Source of the DNA: Ruegeria spongiae
Lineage (GTDB): Bacteria; Pseudomonadota; Alphaproteobacteria; Rhodobacterales; Rhodobacteraceae
Assembly (NCBI RefSeq): GCF_023502395.1
Contig: NZ_JAMFMB010000005.1
Location: 1-64,000 of the forward strand
DNA: 64,000 nt
Direction of reading: 5' to 3'
Shown: positions 38,350 through 47,459 of the stretch, in pieces
Numbering within the stretch: position 1 is the stretch's first letter
How the letters are laid out: each line of letters opens with the position of its first letter
Program-made: the position numbers and the translations under genes
The notes under the pieces: model-generated
Seen by the model: the letters and a program-made list of their open reading frames with translations, nothing else
Databases searched by the model: none
What the model was told of the DNA's origin: nothing

Positions 38350-39429
38350 ATGACCGGTGTTTGCCCGAACCAACAAATCGAAGCCATGATCGCCGCAGGC
38401 GAAATCATCGCGCCCACGCCGATGCCCGAAGGGCAGATTCAGCCAGCCAGCCTTGATCTGCGACTGGGAACAGTGGCTTACCGCGTCCGCGCCTCGTTCC
38501 TCGCTGGCGAGGGACGTTCCGTGGCAGAGCGTCTGAGCGAGTTTGAGATGCACCGGATCGACCTGAGCCACGGTGCAGTGCTGGAAAAGGGCTGCGTCTA
38601 TCTGGTACCGCTGATGGAATCGCTGGCCCTGCCCGCCGATATCAGCGCCGTGGCCAACGCCAAAAGCTCGACGGGGCGGCTCGATTTGCTGACCCGCACC
38701 ATCACCGATGGCGGGGCCGAGTTCGACCGGGTGCCCGCAGGCTATAGCGGCCCGCTTTATGCCGAGATCTGCCCGCGTTCGTTTTCGGTACTGGTCCGGC
38801 CCGGCATGCGGCTCAACCAGATTCGCTTTCGCACCGGACAGGCGGTCCTGAGCGATGAACAGCTCAAATCCCTGCACGCCGACTCCCCTCTGGTCGATGG
38901 CGAGGTGGTGATTCAGGACGGGTTGGGCTTTTCGGTCGATCTGCGGCTGCCCGACACCGATCTGGTCGGCTACCGCGCCAAGCCCCATACCGGGGTCATC
39001 GATCTGGACCGGATCGGCTTTTATGACCCTGCGGAGTATTGGGAGGAAGTGCGCAGCAGCGATGGCCGCATCATCCTCGACCCCGGCGCGTTCTACATTC
39101 TGGTGAGTCGCGAGGCGGTGCATATCCCGCCCGACTACGCCGCCGAAATGGCGCCTTATCTTGCGATGGTGGGCGAGTTCCGGGTGCATTATGCCGGGTT
39201 TTTCGATCCCGGTTTCGGCCATGCTGCCGCAGGCGGATCAGGCTCGCGCGGGGTGCTGGAAGTGCGCTGTCACGAGGCGCCCTTCGTGCTGGAGCACGGG
39301 CAGGTCGTCGGACGGCTGGTTTATGAGCGCATGGGTGAGACGCCCTCGCAACTCTATGGCGCGGGCATCAGTTCGAATTATCAGGGTCAGGGTCTGAAAC
39401 TGTCGAAACACTTCAAACCCACCGCCTAA
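38350..39429 (+). CDS. dcd: 2'-deoxycytidine 5'-triphosphate deaminase, double-length form
   Basis: This 359-aa protein is almost twice the length of E. coli Dcd. It fits the alphaproteobacterial form with two fused dUTPase-like halves. The first half has GQIQPASLDLRLG and NAKSSTGRLDLLTRTITDGG (about 106-125). The second has HYAGFFDPGFGHA (about 275-287) and ends in the glycine-rich NYQGQGLKLSKHF. It deaminates dCTP to dUTP for thymidylate synthesis. I start at 38350 because GGAATGGAG precedes it. An ATG at 38329 is possible. Confidence 0.88.
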   Translation: MTGVCPNQQIEAMIAAGEIIAPTPMPEGQIQPASLDLRLGTVAYRVRASFLAGEGRSVAERLSEFEMHRIDLSHGAVLEKGCVYLVPLMESLALPADISAVANAKSSTGRLDLLTRTITDGGAEFDRVPAGYSGPLYAEICPRSFSVLVRPGMRLNQIRFRTGQAVLSDEQLKSLHADSPLVDGEVVIQDGLGFSVDLRLPDTDLVGYRAKPHTGVIDLDRIGFYDPAEYWEEVRSSDGRIILDPGAFYILVSREAVHIPPDYAAEMAPYLAMVGEFRVHYAGFFDPGFGHAAAGGSGSRGVLEVRCHEAPFVLEHGQVVGRLVYERMGETPSQLYGAGISSNYQGQGLKLSKHFKPTA

Positions 39430-39441
39430 GCCATTAACAAA

Positions 39442-39663
39442 TCACAGCTTTGAGATACGCGACGCCATGCGCGCCGCGCGCTGTGCCTTGCGGGCCGTTT
39501 GTTTTTGCTGCCGCGTGGCTTGCGCATTGGGCGGTCCATCTTCTTGCGCGCCGGGGCGTTTGCCCTTTTTTGCCATCGCATCAATCCCGGCATCCACGCC
39601 CCGGAACACCACCCGCTGCATCACTCTGCGGATGATCATGTTCAGCAATCTCTCGACTTTCAT
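39442..39663 (-). CDS. small basic conserved protein
   Basis: I recognise no named family in this 73-aa protein. An amphipathic N terminus (KVERLLNMIIRRVMQRVVFR) is followed by a short Gly/Pro linker and a very basic C-terminal helix (TRQQKQTARKAQRAARMASR), suggesting membrane-surface or nucleic acid contact. The start at 39663 follows a GAGG-type site. It lies downstream of scpB by 72 bases and converges on dcd with a 12-base gap. Confidence 0.6.
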   Translation of the reverse strand: MKVERLLNMIIRRVMQRVVFRGVDAGIDAMAKKGKRPGAQEDGPPNAQATRQQKQTARKAQRAARMASRISKL

Positions 39664-39735
39664 TGTCACTGCCTCCTCACCTTGCCTCATCCGGATAGAT
39701 AGCCCGGAATTGCGCCGTTTTGAGGGCCTGAGCCA

Positions 39736-40395
39736 TCACTCTTCCTCGAACAGCTCGGACTGATCCTCGTCGGTCTCGCTCTCGTCGGCTCCCTCGCCAA
39801 CCGGCATTGCACCCGGCGGCGGTCGGTTTTCAAGCAGGCCGGCGGCGCGCAGTTCCTTCAGACCCGGCAGATCGCGGGCGCTTTCCAGCCCGAAATGATC
39901 AAGGAATTCCGGCGTGACCACAAAGGTCACCGGGCGGCCCGGCGTCATGCGGCGGCGGCCCAGACGAATCCACTCCATCTCCAGCAACTGGTCGATGGTC
40001 CCACGCGACACCGACACGCCGCGGATTTCCTCGATCTCGGCCCGGGTGCAGGGCTGGTGATAGGCGATGATCGCCAATGTCTCGATCGCGGCCCGGCTGA
40101 GTTTGCGGGTCTCGACCGTTTCCTTCTGCATCAGAAAACCCAGATCGGGCGCGGTGCGAATGACCCAGGCCTCGCCCACCTGCACCACGCGCACGCCGCG
40201 CCCCTCATAGCGTTTGCGCAGCAGCTCCAGCGCCTGGGCGGCGTCGCTGCCATGGGGCATGCGGGTTTCCAGATCGCGCACGCTGACCGGATCGGGGCTG
40301 GCAAATAGCACCGCCTCGACCATGCGTTCCTGTTCCGCCATGGGCGGCGCGTCAAACAGGCTCTCGGCGGGGGCGTCCCGGGGGTCGTCAGTCAC
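39736..40395 (-). CDS. scpB: segregation and condensation protein ScpB
   Basis: This 219-aa SMC partner carries two winged-helix domains (about 18-170), with MVEAVLFASPDPVSVRDLE near the N terminus, AIIAYHQPCTRAEIEEIRG, and LGRRRMTPGRPVTFVVTPEFLDHFG. A charged acidic tail ends the protein. I prefer the GTG at 40395, which overlaps the scpA stop by eight bases. An ATG at 40341 is the alternative. With ScpA and SMC it compacts the chromosome. Confidence 0.92.
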   Translation of the reverse strand: MTDDPRDAPAESLFDAPPMAEQERMVEAVLFASPDPVSVRDLETRMPHGSDAAQALELLRKRYEGRGVRVVQVGEAWVIRTAPDLGFLMQKETVETRKLSRAAIETLAIIAYHQPCTRAEIEEIRGVSVSRGTIDQLLEMEWIRLGRRRMTPGRPVTFVVTPEFLDHFGLESARDLPGLKELRAAGLLENRPPPGAMPVGEGADESETDEDQSELFEEE

Positions 40396-41182
40396 GTGTC
40401 TCAGTCCTCTTGCGCAGATGGATCGGCGCGAATGTGTCACTCTGGCGAATTTCCAGATGGCCTTCCTTTACCAGTTCCAGAGAGGCGGCAAAGGTCGAGG
40501 CGGTGGCAGAGCGGCGGCGCATCGGGTCCATTTCCCAGCCCTCAGGCAGATAGCTGGCCATCTCGGTCCAGCTACCGGCGAACCCGATCAACCCGCGCAT
40601 CCGGTCCAGCGCCTGTTCCATGGTAAAGACCGACTCGCGGTCCATTACAAAGGGGCGGAATTCGTCACGGGTGCGGATGCGGGCATAACCCTGCATCAGG
40701 TCCAGCAGCGTCGCCGAATAGGTCACGGTCCTGAGCCGCGTCACATCCTCGCCCTGCCCGCGCCGGAAGAAATCGCGCCCCAGCTGATCGCGCGCCATCA
40801 GCCGCGCGGCCACATCGCGCATCGCCTGCAAGCGTTCCAACTGAAACGCCAGATGCGCGGCCAGTTCCTCGCCCGATGGCCCCTCATCCTCAGGGTCGGG
40901 GGGTAACAGCAGGCGGGATTTGAGGAAGGCCAGCCAGGCCGCCATGACCAGATAATCGGCCGCCAGTTCGATGCGCAGCTCCTTGGCGCGCTCAACAAAC
41001 GTCAGATATTGACGCGCCAGTTCCAGCACCGAAATTTTACGCAAATCGACCTTTTGCGTGCGCGACAGGGTCAGCAGCACATCGAGCGGGCCTTCGAACC
41101 CGTCCACATCAATGATCAGCGCCTCGGCGGCCAGCCGTTCGGCAACTGAAATCGGATCTTCGGAACTGAGATTATCCACCAT
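40388..41182 (-). CDS. scpA: segregation and condensation protein ScpA
   Basis: This 264-aa kleisin bridges the SMC heads. The hallmark DGFEGPLDVLLTLSRTQKVD (about 27-46) is present, followed by ISVLELARQYL and the C-terminal winged helix (about 195-260). It starts 11 bases inside the end of nagZ and overlaps scpB by eight bases, so nagZ, scpA and scpB are translationally linked. Confidence 0.94.
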   Translation of the reverse strand: MVDNLSSEDPISVAERLAAEALIIDVDGFEGPLDVLLTLSRTQKVDLRKISVLELARQYLTFVERAKELRIELAADYLVMAAWLAFLKSRLLLPPDPEDEGPSGEELAAHLAFQLERLQAMRDVAARLMARDQLGRDFFRRGQGEDVTRLRTVTYSATLLDLMQGYARIRTRDEFRPFVMDRESVFTMEQALDRMRGLIGFAGSWTEMASYLPEGWEMDPMRRRSATASTFAASLELVKEGHLEIRQSDTFAPIHLRKRTETRD

Positions 41183-42179
41183 AGCCCTGCCCGCCAATGA
41201 GGCGGGAGTGTTCCGCCTCGGCGGCCTCGATGTCAAGCGGCTGCGGATCGTGGCGCTGCGCCATGGCCCGCTCGGCGCGGGTTTGCGCCACGGAACTCAT
41301 CTCGCCAGCGGCCTCGGCCACGGCGGCGCGGTCCTCAAACGTTCCGTTGCAATGCAGAACCACATCACATCCGGCGGCGATGGCGCTTGTGGCCTTGTCA
41401 GCCACGCTGCCGCTAAGCGCCTTCATCGAGATATCATCGGTCATCAACAGCCCGTCAAAGCCGATCTGCGAGCGGATCAACGTGACCAGCGGCGCGGACA
41501 CGGTGGCCGGGTCCGGCCCGACCCGGTCAAAGACCAGATGCGCGGTCATCCCCATCGGCAGATCGTTCAGCGCCCGGAACGGTGCAAAATCGCTATCGTC
41601 CAACAGATCGGTATCAATCGACACCGTCGGCAATTCGTGATGGGTATCCAGCGTGGCGCGGCCATGCCCCGGCATATGTTTCATCACCGGCAAGACGCCG
41701 CCCTCCAGCAACCCGTTTGCCACCGCGCGCCCGATGCGCGCCACCTGCGCCGGGTCGCCATCATAGAGCCGGTTGCGCAGAAACGGATGGGTGTCCGAAA
41801 AGGCCAGATCCAGCGTCGGTGCGCAGTTGCTGTCAATGCCAAGCGCGCGCAACTCCTGCGCAATCAGGCGATAGCGCAGATACATCGCGCGGTCCGCCTG
41901 CGCACCCGCCTGCGCCACCTCGTCCAGCGGCGGCAGCCAGTCGCGCGCCAAAGGCGGGCGCAGCCGCTGCACGCGGCCGCCCTCCTGATCGATTGTGATA
42001 AGGCAATCGCGCCCCACCGCCTCGCGAAAATCACCGCAGAGCGCGCGGACCTGACCGGCGCTGTCGATGTTGCGCCCAAACAGGATAAACCCAAACGGGT
42101 TTGTATCCCGGAACAGCGCCTTTTCCTCCGCCGTCAGCCGCAGCCCTTCGGCATCCTGAATGGTGGCGCCGAACCTCAC
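41172..42179 (-). CDS. nagZ: beta-N-acetylhexosaminidase NagZ
   Basis: This 335-aa cytoplasmic family-3 glycoside hydrolase removes GlcNAc from anhydro-muropeptides during peptidoglycan recycling. It has IDQEGGRVQR (63-72), KHMPGHG (167-173), the mobile catalytic loop with D178 and H180 in ATLDTHHELP, and the nucleophile segment LMTDDISMKAL. I chose the GTG at 42179, which overlaps the SPOR gene stop as GTGA and matches the usual (M)RFGATI start. Its product feeds AnmK. Confidence 0.93.
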   Translation of the reverse strand: MRFGATIQDAEGLRLTAEEKALFRDTNPFGFILFGRNIDSAGQVRALCGDFREAVGRDCLITIDQEGGRVQRLRPPLARDWLPPLDEVAQAGAQADRAMYLRYRLIAQELRALGIDSNCAPTLDLAFSDTHPFLRNRLYDGDPAQVARIGRAVANGLLEGGVLPVMKHMPGHGRATLDTHHELPTVSIDTDLLDDSDFAPFRALNDLPMGMTAHLVFDRVGPDPATVSAPLVTLIRSQIGFDGLLMTDDISMKALSGSVADKATSAIAAGCDVVLHCNGTFEDRAAVAEAAGEMSSVAQTRAERAMAQRHDPQPLDIEAAEAEHSRLIGGQGYGG

Positions 42180-43255
42180 CTGATGGTGACCGGGATGCAA
42201 TCGACCCGTTCCGCGCCCAGAGTGGCACAGAACCGGCGCGCATCGCTCATGTCGCTGAAGCCCATGGCGCGCAACCGATAGAAGGTGCGCCCGTTGCTGG
42301 TCGCCTTCTGCACCACACGCTGTTTGTCCGACATGTAATCCGAGAACTGCCCCGACAGCCGATCCCATTCGGACCGCGCGATTTCAGGTGATTCAAAGGC
42401 CCCAAGCTGCGCCAGCCGCGTCCCGGCGGGAATTTCAGAGGCGTTAACCTCCAGCCCGGCAGCGCTTTCTACCGCAGCGTTGATCGCATCGTTGAGGCTG
42501 GCCTTGATCACTTTGCCCGAGGGGACCGCGCGCGCGGGCCGCATGATGGGTCGTGGCGAGCGCCTGACGCCCGGTGCCTCAAGCAGGTCCGGATCAGGCA
42601 GTTGCGCCACCAGATCGGCGGGGTCAATGGCAGGCAGCGGATCGGGCTGCGTGATAGCCGCCAGTTGTTCGTTGGGCGCATCGCCGGTCAGAACCGCGTT
42701 ATGCACCATCGGCTGCACATCCTTGGTCAATTCGGCCACCAGCGCGTCAACGCTGCCCTGCTTGAAGGCGGCAACGGCGCCGTCGGTCACCGGCCTGGCT
42801 GTTTCAACTTCTTCCTGGCTCGGATTGATCTCGCCCATCGGGCCATCCTCTTCGGCCAGATCGACCGGGCGCGGGGCCAGAACCAGACGGTCGGGCGGCG
42901 GCGCGGCGGTGCCACGTGCGGCCACGTTGTTCACCGCCAGTCCCTGATGATCTGCACGTTGTCCGCCGGGGTTCTCAGGCTGAATGCGCATCGGCCCTTC
43001 GATGGCGCGCACCACCGGCACCCCGCTCACATCGCGCACCACCAGTTTCACGCCCCAGACGCCGATCCCCACAACCAGCGCCAGCGACCCAACCGCCCCC
43101 AGCATGCTGGCCATCCAGCTCAGCCTGCCACCCAGCGTCGGCCCGACCGTATCCATGCCGGTCTCGGGATAGTCGTCATAGTGGATTTCCTGACCATATT
43201 GGTCATACCGGGGGCCCTGCGGGTCATACTGCCCGCCACCATCAAAACTCGCCAT
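42176..43255 (-). CDS. SPOR domain-containing membrane protein
   Basis: This 359-aa protein has an acidic, tyrosine-rich cytoplasmic N terminus (about 1-45), one membrane helix (about 52-74), a long disordered periplasmic linker, and a C-terminal SPOR domain (about 280-359, with RLAQLGAFESPEIARSEWDR). SPOR domains bind denuded glycan at the division septum. It probably acts in cell division, next to the recycling hydrolase NagZ. The ATG at 43255 has GAGGCGG before it. A GTG at 43276 is an alternative. Confidence 0.88.
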   Translation of the reverse strand: MASFDGGGQYDPQGPRYDQYGQEIHYDDYPETGMDTVGPTLGGRLSWMASMLGAVGSLALVVGIGVWGVKLVVRDVSGVPVVRAIEGPMRIQPENPGGQRADHQGLAVNNVAARGTAAPPPDRLVLAPRPVDLAEEDGPMGEINPSQEEVETARPVTDGAVAAFKQGSVDALVAELTKDVQPMVHNAVLTGDAPNEQLAAITQPDPLPAIDPADLVAQLPDPDLLEAPGVRRSPRPIMRPARAVPSGKVIKASLNDAINAAVESAAGLEVNASEIPAGTRLAQLGAFESPEIARSEWDRLSGQFSDYMSDKQRVVQKATSNGRTFYRLRAMGFSDMSDARRFCATLGAERVDCIPVTIR

Positions 43256-43351
43256 TTCCGCCTCACTGCCCGTCACGCATAGCCTTTTGCGTTCAAGGAT
43301 ATCTTGTTTCTGCCTCAGGTCGTCTTTGGCCGGCGGTTCGGGCGGCTTGAG

Positions 43352-45097
43352 TTACCGCATCTCCTGCACCGGTGTGACGCCAAGAATACCGAGACCCGCT
43401 GAAATCACAACGGAAACAGCGCGCGCCAGCGCGATTTTGGACTGGCTTGTGGCAACATCGCCATCCTGGAGGAACCGCAGCTCGTGCAATTCGTTTCCGC
43501 GATTCCAGAGCGCATGGAAATCCCCGGCCAATTCATAGAGATAGAAGGCGATCCTGTGCGGCTCATTGGTGCGCGCGGCGATCTCGACCAGCCGTGGCCA
43601 TTCGGCCAGTTTCCTGGCAACCGTCAGTTCAGCCTCATGCGAGATCTTGCTCAGATCCGCCCCCGTCAGGGTCGCATCATCGGCCGCCACACCCGCCTCG
43701 GCGGCGCGGCGCAGCACGCTCATCACACGGGCATGGGCGTATTGCACGTAGAAAACCGGGTTCTCGCGGCTCTGCTCCAGCACCTTGTCGAAATCGAAAT
43801 CCAGCGGCGCGTCGTTCTTGCGGGTCAGCATCACGAAGCGGGTCACATCCGGTCCGACCTGATCGACCACATCGCGCAGGGTGACAAAATTCCCGGCCCG
43901 CTTGGACATCTTGAACGGCTCGCCATTCTTCCACAGTTTCACCAGTTGGCACAGCTTGATATCGAGCGACACCTGCCCCTCGCTCAGCGCCGACACAGCC
44001 GCCTTCATCCGTTTGACATAGCCGCCATGGTCGGCGCCGAACACGTCGATCAACGCGTCATATCCGCGTGTCACCTTGTCATAGTGATAGGCGATATCGG
44101 GCGCAAAATAGGTCCAGCTACCGTCCGATTTCTTGACCGGCCGGTCCACGTCATCGCCATGTTCGGTCGATTTGAACAGCGTCTGTTCGCGCGGCTCCCA
44201 GTCCTCGGGCTTCTTTCCCTTGGGCGGCTCCAGCACGCCTTCATAGATCAACCCCTTGGCGTCGAGACTGGCCAGCGCCTCTTCGATCCGCCCCGTGCCA
44301 TAGAGCGATTTTTCCGAGAAAAACCGGTCCATTACAACACCAAGCTGCGCCAGATCGGCGCGGATCAGGTCCATCATCGCTTCGGTGGCATATTCGCGGA
44401 TTTCAGCGAGCCAGAATTGCTCGTCCTTGCCAACATAAGCGTCGCCCACCTTTTCCTTCAGCGCCTGGCCGACCTCGACCAGATACTCGCCCGGATAGGT
44501 GCCATCGGGAAATTCAACCGCTTCGCCATGTGCTTCGAGGTAGCGCAGGTAAACCGACCGGGCCAGCACATCGACCTGCGCGCCGCCATCGTTGATGTAA
44601 TATTCGCGGGTGACGTCATAGCCTGCGTAATCCAGCAAACCGGCCAGCGCATCGCCAAACACCGCGCCCCGGGTATGGCCCACATGCAGCGGTCCGGTCG
44701 GGTTGGCCGAAACATATTCCACATTGATCTTTTGGCCCTGCCCCATGGCGGATTTGCCAAAATCGGTGCCGCCTTGCAGAACCGCCGCCAGCACCGACTG
44801 CCAGACGACGGGCGCCAGCCGCATGTTAAGGAACCCCGGCCCGGCCACCTCGGCGCTGGTGATCCGCGCGTCCGCCGCCAGTTTTGCGGCAAGCGCTTCG
44901 GCAATGTCGCGTGGCTTCATCCTGGCCGGTTTCGCCAGAACCATCGCCGCGTTGGTCGCCATGTCGCCATGCGCCGCATCGCGCGGTGGTTCAACCGCCA
45001 CGTTGTCAAAGCTCAGATCGCCGGGCAGCGCGCCCTCGGCCTGCATCTGCGTCAGCGCGTCCAGCACAAGGCTGCGGATTTCGGAGAATAGGTTCAT
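43352..45097 (-). CDS. argS: arginyl-tRNA synthetase
   Basis: This 581-aa class I synthetase has the Arg_tRNA_synt_N additional domain at 1-90. The HIGH region is present as [15 protein letters not shown] (about 118-132), the KMSKS-like loop as KMSKRAGN (about 409-416), and the DALR anticodon-binding domain occupies the C terminus. It heads the argS-SPOR-nagZ-scpA-scpB run and is 96 bases from the SPOR gene. Confidence 0.97.
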   Translation of the reverse strand: MNLFSEIRSLVLDALTQMQAEGALPGDLSFDNVAVEPPRDAAHGDMATNAAMVLAKPARMKPRDIAEALAAKLAADARITSAEVAGPGFLNMRLAPVVWQSVLAAVLQGGTDFGKSAMGQGQKINVEYVSANPTGPLHVGHTRGAVFGDALAGLLDYAGYDVTREYYINDGGAQVDVLARSVYLRYLEAHGEAVEFPDGTYPGEYLVEVGQALKEKVGDAYVGKDEQFWLAEIREYATEAMMDLIRADLAQLGVVMDRFFSEKSLYGTGRIEEALASLDAKGLIYEGVLEPPKGKKPEDWEPREQTLFKSTEHGDDVDRPVKKSDGSWTYFAPDIAYHYDKVTRGYDALIDVFGADHGGYVKRMKAAVSALSEGQVSLDIKLCQLVKLWKNGEPFKMSKRAGNFVTLRDVVDQVGPDVTRFVMLTRKNDAPLDFDFDKVLEQSRENPVFYVQYAHARVMSVLRRAAEAGVAADDATLTGADLSKISHEAELTVARKLAEWPRLVEIAARTNEPHRIAFYLYELAGDFHALWNRGNELHELRFLQDGDVATSQSKIALARAVSVVISAGLGILGVTPVQEMR

Positions 45098-45166
45098 GAC
45101 GGGCGTCCTCTTGGTTGCGGGCGGTTTACCACGCAAGCCGCCAAGGTCAATGCGGGCGATCCCCGC

Positions 45167-45194
45167 TTGGATTCGCCCTGCAACCCTGTAGCCT
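45167..45194 (+). promoter_or_regulatory. predicted promoter of the exported 178-aa protein
   Basis: TTGGAT (45167-45172) and TAGCCT (45189-45194) are spaced by 16 bases. The start near 45201 leaves about 20 leader bases with ACAGGGAG before the ATG. Confidence 0.5.
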
Positions 45195-45220
45195 GCCGAA
45201 ATACCACAGGGAGTTTTGCG

Positions 45221-45757
45221 ATGAAACGCATGATCATACTGGCTCTGGCGCTCTGCCTGCCCTTGATGGCACAGGCGCAGGGGCCGGTTCTGGTGACGCT
45301 GGGCGGCGATCTGGGCACATCCAATCTACCCGCGCGCGGTGAAAAAGACGGCGGTCTCTTCGGCTATCTTGAGATCACCTATGCCAACGGCATGGGCTTT
45401 GACGCCGCAGCCCTTGGTGCGCTACAGCAAAAGGAGCTGACCGTGCCCTTTGGTCCTCCCGGTCAGGAGGTCGACCGCGCCATGAGCGGCCCGCGTCTGG
45501 CTGATGTCATGGCACAGGCCGGGGCAACCGGAAAAACCGCCGTTCCCGTCGCGCTGGATGGGTATCGCGCTGAAATCCCTTGGCAACAGATCGAACGGTT
45601 CGAGCCGATCCTGGCCACCCATGCTGACCAGAAACCGCTGGCTCTGGGCGGATACGGCCCATCGGTGGTGATCTTTCCCGCTGTCGAAGACCCGGCAATG
45701 GCAGAAGAACTGGGCAACCTGCAGGTCTGGGCCGTGTCCTATATCGGGATCGAATAG
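45221..45757 (+). CDS. exported protein related to molybdopterin-binding oxidoreductase domains
   Basis: This 178-aa protein has a signal peptide (1-19) and a region resembling a shortened oxidoreductase molybdopterin-binding fold, with [14 protein letters not shown] (about 88-101), [10 protein letters not shown] and a [10 protein letters not shown] segment. The cofactor-binding cysteine of true sulfite-oxidase-type enzymes is not present in the mature part, so it is probably a non-enzymatic or partner-binding version. Stop codons of this gene and the convergent dgt are separated by one base. Confidence 0.7.
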   Translation: MKRMIILALALCLPLMAQAQGPVLVTLGGDLGTSNLPARGEKDGGLFGYLEITYANGMGFDAAALGALQQKELTVPFGPPGQEVDRAMSGPRLADVMAQAGATGKTAVPVALDGYRAEIPWQQIERFEPILATHADQKPLALGGYGPSVVIFPAVEDPAMAEELGNLQVWAVSYIGIE

Positions 45758-45758
45758 G

Positions 45759-46916
45759 TTACAGTCGCGCCGGATCAGCCCCGGTCAGTCGTGCGTGATC
45801 CTGTACCGCAAAACGGTCGGTCATGCCCGAGACATAATCCGACACGATCCGCGCCAGTGCCGTCTCATTCGGCGCAGCGTCGATCTCCGCGTGCCAACCC
45901 TTGGGCATCTGATGCGGATCATTCAGATAGATCGGAAAGAGTTCCTCCACGATTTCCGAGACTTCCGCGCGTTTCTTCATGACGCTGGGTGCGCGGTACA
46001 TCCGCGTGAACAGGAAGGCCCGGATCTCTTTCAGATCGCGCCACAACGCATCGGAAAAGGCAATCACGGGATGATCCAGCGCGCGAATATCCTCGACGCA
46101 AGCAGCACCGCTCGCTGCCAGCAGCGTCTGCGAGGTTTCGATCACATCCGATACCATCACCCCAAACACCCGGCGCAGCGCCTCATGGCGGCGGCGCTTG
46201 GCCTCCAACCCCGGCCAAAGCTGGTCCACCTCGGCGTAACAGGCCCCTATGATCGGAAGCGATGCAATGTCTGCATCCGCAAAGAGCCCGGCGCGCAGCC
46301 CGTCATGCAGGTCGTGATTGTTATACGCGACATCGTCGGCCAAGGCCGCCACCTGCGCCTCGGCGCTGGCATGTGTGTGAAGCTCCAGATCGAACGCCGC
46401 GTTGCATTCGGCCAGCGCCCAAGGGAGTTCGCCCAACACAGGACCGTTATGTTTCGCAATGGCTTCAAGGGTTTCCCAGGTCAGGTTCAACCCGTCAAAC
46501 GCCGCATAATGCCGTTCCAGCCGGGTCACGATCCGGATCGCCTGCGCGTTGTGGTCGAACCCGCCATAAGGCGCCATCAGCGCGTGCAGCGCGTCCTCTC
46601 CGGTGTGGCCAAAGGGTGTGTGGCCCAGATCATGGGCCAACGCCACCGCCTCGGTCAGTTCCGTATTCAGCCCGAGCGTTCCGGCAATGGTGCGCGCCAC
46701 CTGCGCCACTTCAATCGTATGGGTCAGCCGCGTGCGGTAATTGTCGCCCTCATGTTCGACAAAGACCTGTGTCTTGTGTTTCAGCCGCCGAAAGGCGCTG
46801 GCGTGGATGATCCGGTCGCGATCACGCTGGAAGCACGAGCGAAAACTGCTTTCCTCTTCCGCAACCAGCCTGCCCCGCGCCTTTGCCGGGTCCGAGGCGA
46901 AACCTGCCCGTTCCAT
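45759..46916 (-). CDS. dgt: deoxyguanosinetriphosphate triphosphohydrolase-like protein
   Basis: This 385-aa HD-domain enzyme splits dNTPs into deoxynucleoside and tripolyphosphate. The HD ligands are in RLTHTIEVAQVAR and ALAHDLGHTPFGHTGE. RDRIIHASAFRRLKHKTQVF near the N terminus is the family signature. Its length fits the dNTPase type-2 group rather than E. coli Dgt (505 aa). The ATG at 46916 with AGGA before it is preferred over a TTG at 46943. Confidence 0.92.
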   Translation of the reverse strand: MERAGFASDPAKARGRLVAEEESSFRSCFQRDRDRIIHASAFRRLKHKTQVFVEHEGDNYRTRLTHTIEVAQVARTIAGTLGLNTELTEAVALAHDLGHTPFGHTGEDALHALMAPYGGFDHNAQAIRIVTRLERHYAAFDGLNLTWETLEAIAKHNGPVLGELPWALAECNAAFDLELHTHASAEAQVAALADDVAYNNHDLHDGLRAGLFADADIASLPIIGACYAEVDQLWPGLEAKRRRHEALRRVFGVMVSDVIETSQTLLAASGAACVEDIRALDHPVIAFSDALWRDLKEIRAFLFTRMYRAPSVMKKRAEVSEIVEELFPIYLNDPHQMPKGWHAEIDAAPNETALARIVSDYVSGMTDRFAVQDHARLTGADPARL

Positions 46917-46994
46917 GCGTCCTGTCCTTGTCGCCTGCGTCAAGGCTTTCTATATTGGTGATCGCCCAAGAAGAAAACCGCCGGAGTTGGCCTG

Positions 46995-47318
46995 ATGAAC
47001 CTGCCGCCCAAAGTCACTGACCGCGCCTTTGCGCGCCTCGCCGAGATCGGTGCCGCCGATCAGGGCCAAGCGCTGCGCGTCGCGGTCGAAGGCGGAGGAT
47101 GCTCGGGATTTCAATACGACATCGCCCTGGACGCGCCAGCGGATGACGATCTGGTGCTGGAAGGGCGCGGCGAGAAAGTTGTGGTGGATTCCGTTTCACT
47201 GCCGTTTCTGGAAAACGCGGTGATCGACTTCTCCGAAGAACTGATCGGTGCGCGCTTCGTGATCGAAAACCCCAATGCAACCGCCTCCTGCGGATGCGGC
47301 ACCAGTTTTTCGATGTAG
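46995..47318 (+). CDS. A-type iron-sulfur carrier (ErpA/IscA)
   Basis: This 107-aa HesB-family protein carries Fe-S clusters to target enzymes. The three ligand cysteines are C36 (GGGCSGFQY), C99 and C101 (SCGCGTSF). The E. coli ErpA and IscA subgroups are hard to separate by eye, and its isolated position away from isc/suf genes leans to ErpA. It diverges from dgt and is followed by the intergenic repeat element. Confidence 0.92.
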   Translation: MNLPPKVTDRAFARLAEIGAADQGQALRVAVEGGGCSGFQYDIALDAPADDDLVLEGRGEKVVVDSVSLPFLENAVIDFSEELIGARFVIENPNATASCGCGTSFSM

Positions 47319-47325
47319 AAGATTC

Positions 47326-47387
47326 GGGGGCGCTGCCCCCGTCGCGGCATGCCGCGACTCCCCCGAGGTATTTTTGAACAGAAGAAG
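47326..47387. repeat. G+C-rich intergenic repeat with two hairpins and a conserved tail
   Basis: The element consists of GGGGGCGCTGCCCCC (47326-47340), the perfect 18-base palindrome GTCGCGGCATGCCGCGAC (47341-47358), and a tail TCCCCCGAGGTATTTTTGAA followed by CAGAAGAAG (47359-47387). I recall this composite as a dispersed intergenic element of Rhodobacteraceae. Only one copy occurs in the window. It begins 7 bases after the ErpA/IscA stop and its TATTTTT could make it a terminator. Confidence 0.7.
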
Positions 47388-47459
47388 GACGGGGGTTGTT
47401 CGCCTTGCGACGCTCTCGGTTCTGGGCGATAGATCGGGAAATGATCCGGAGTGCCGCCC

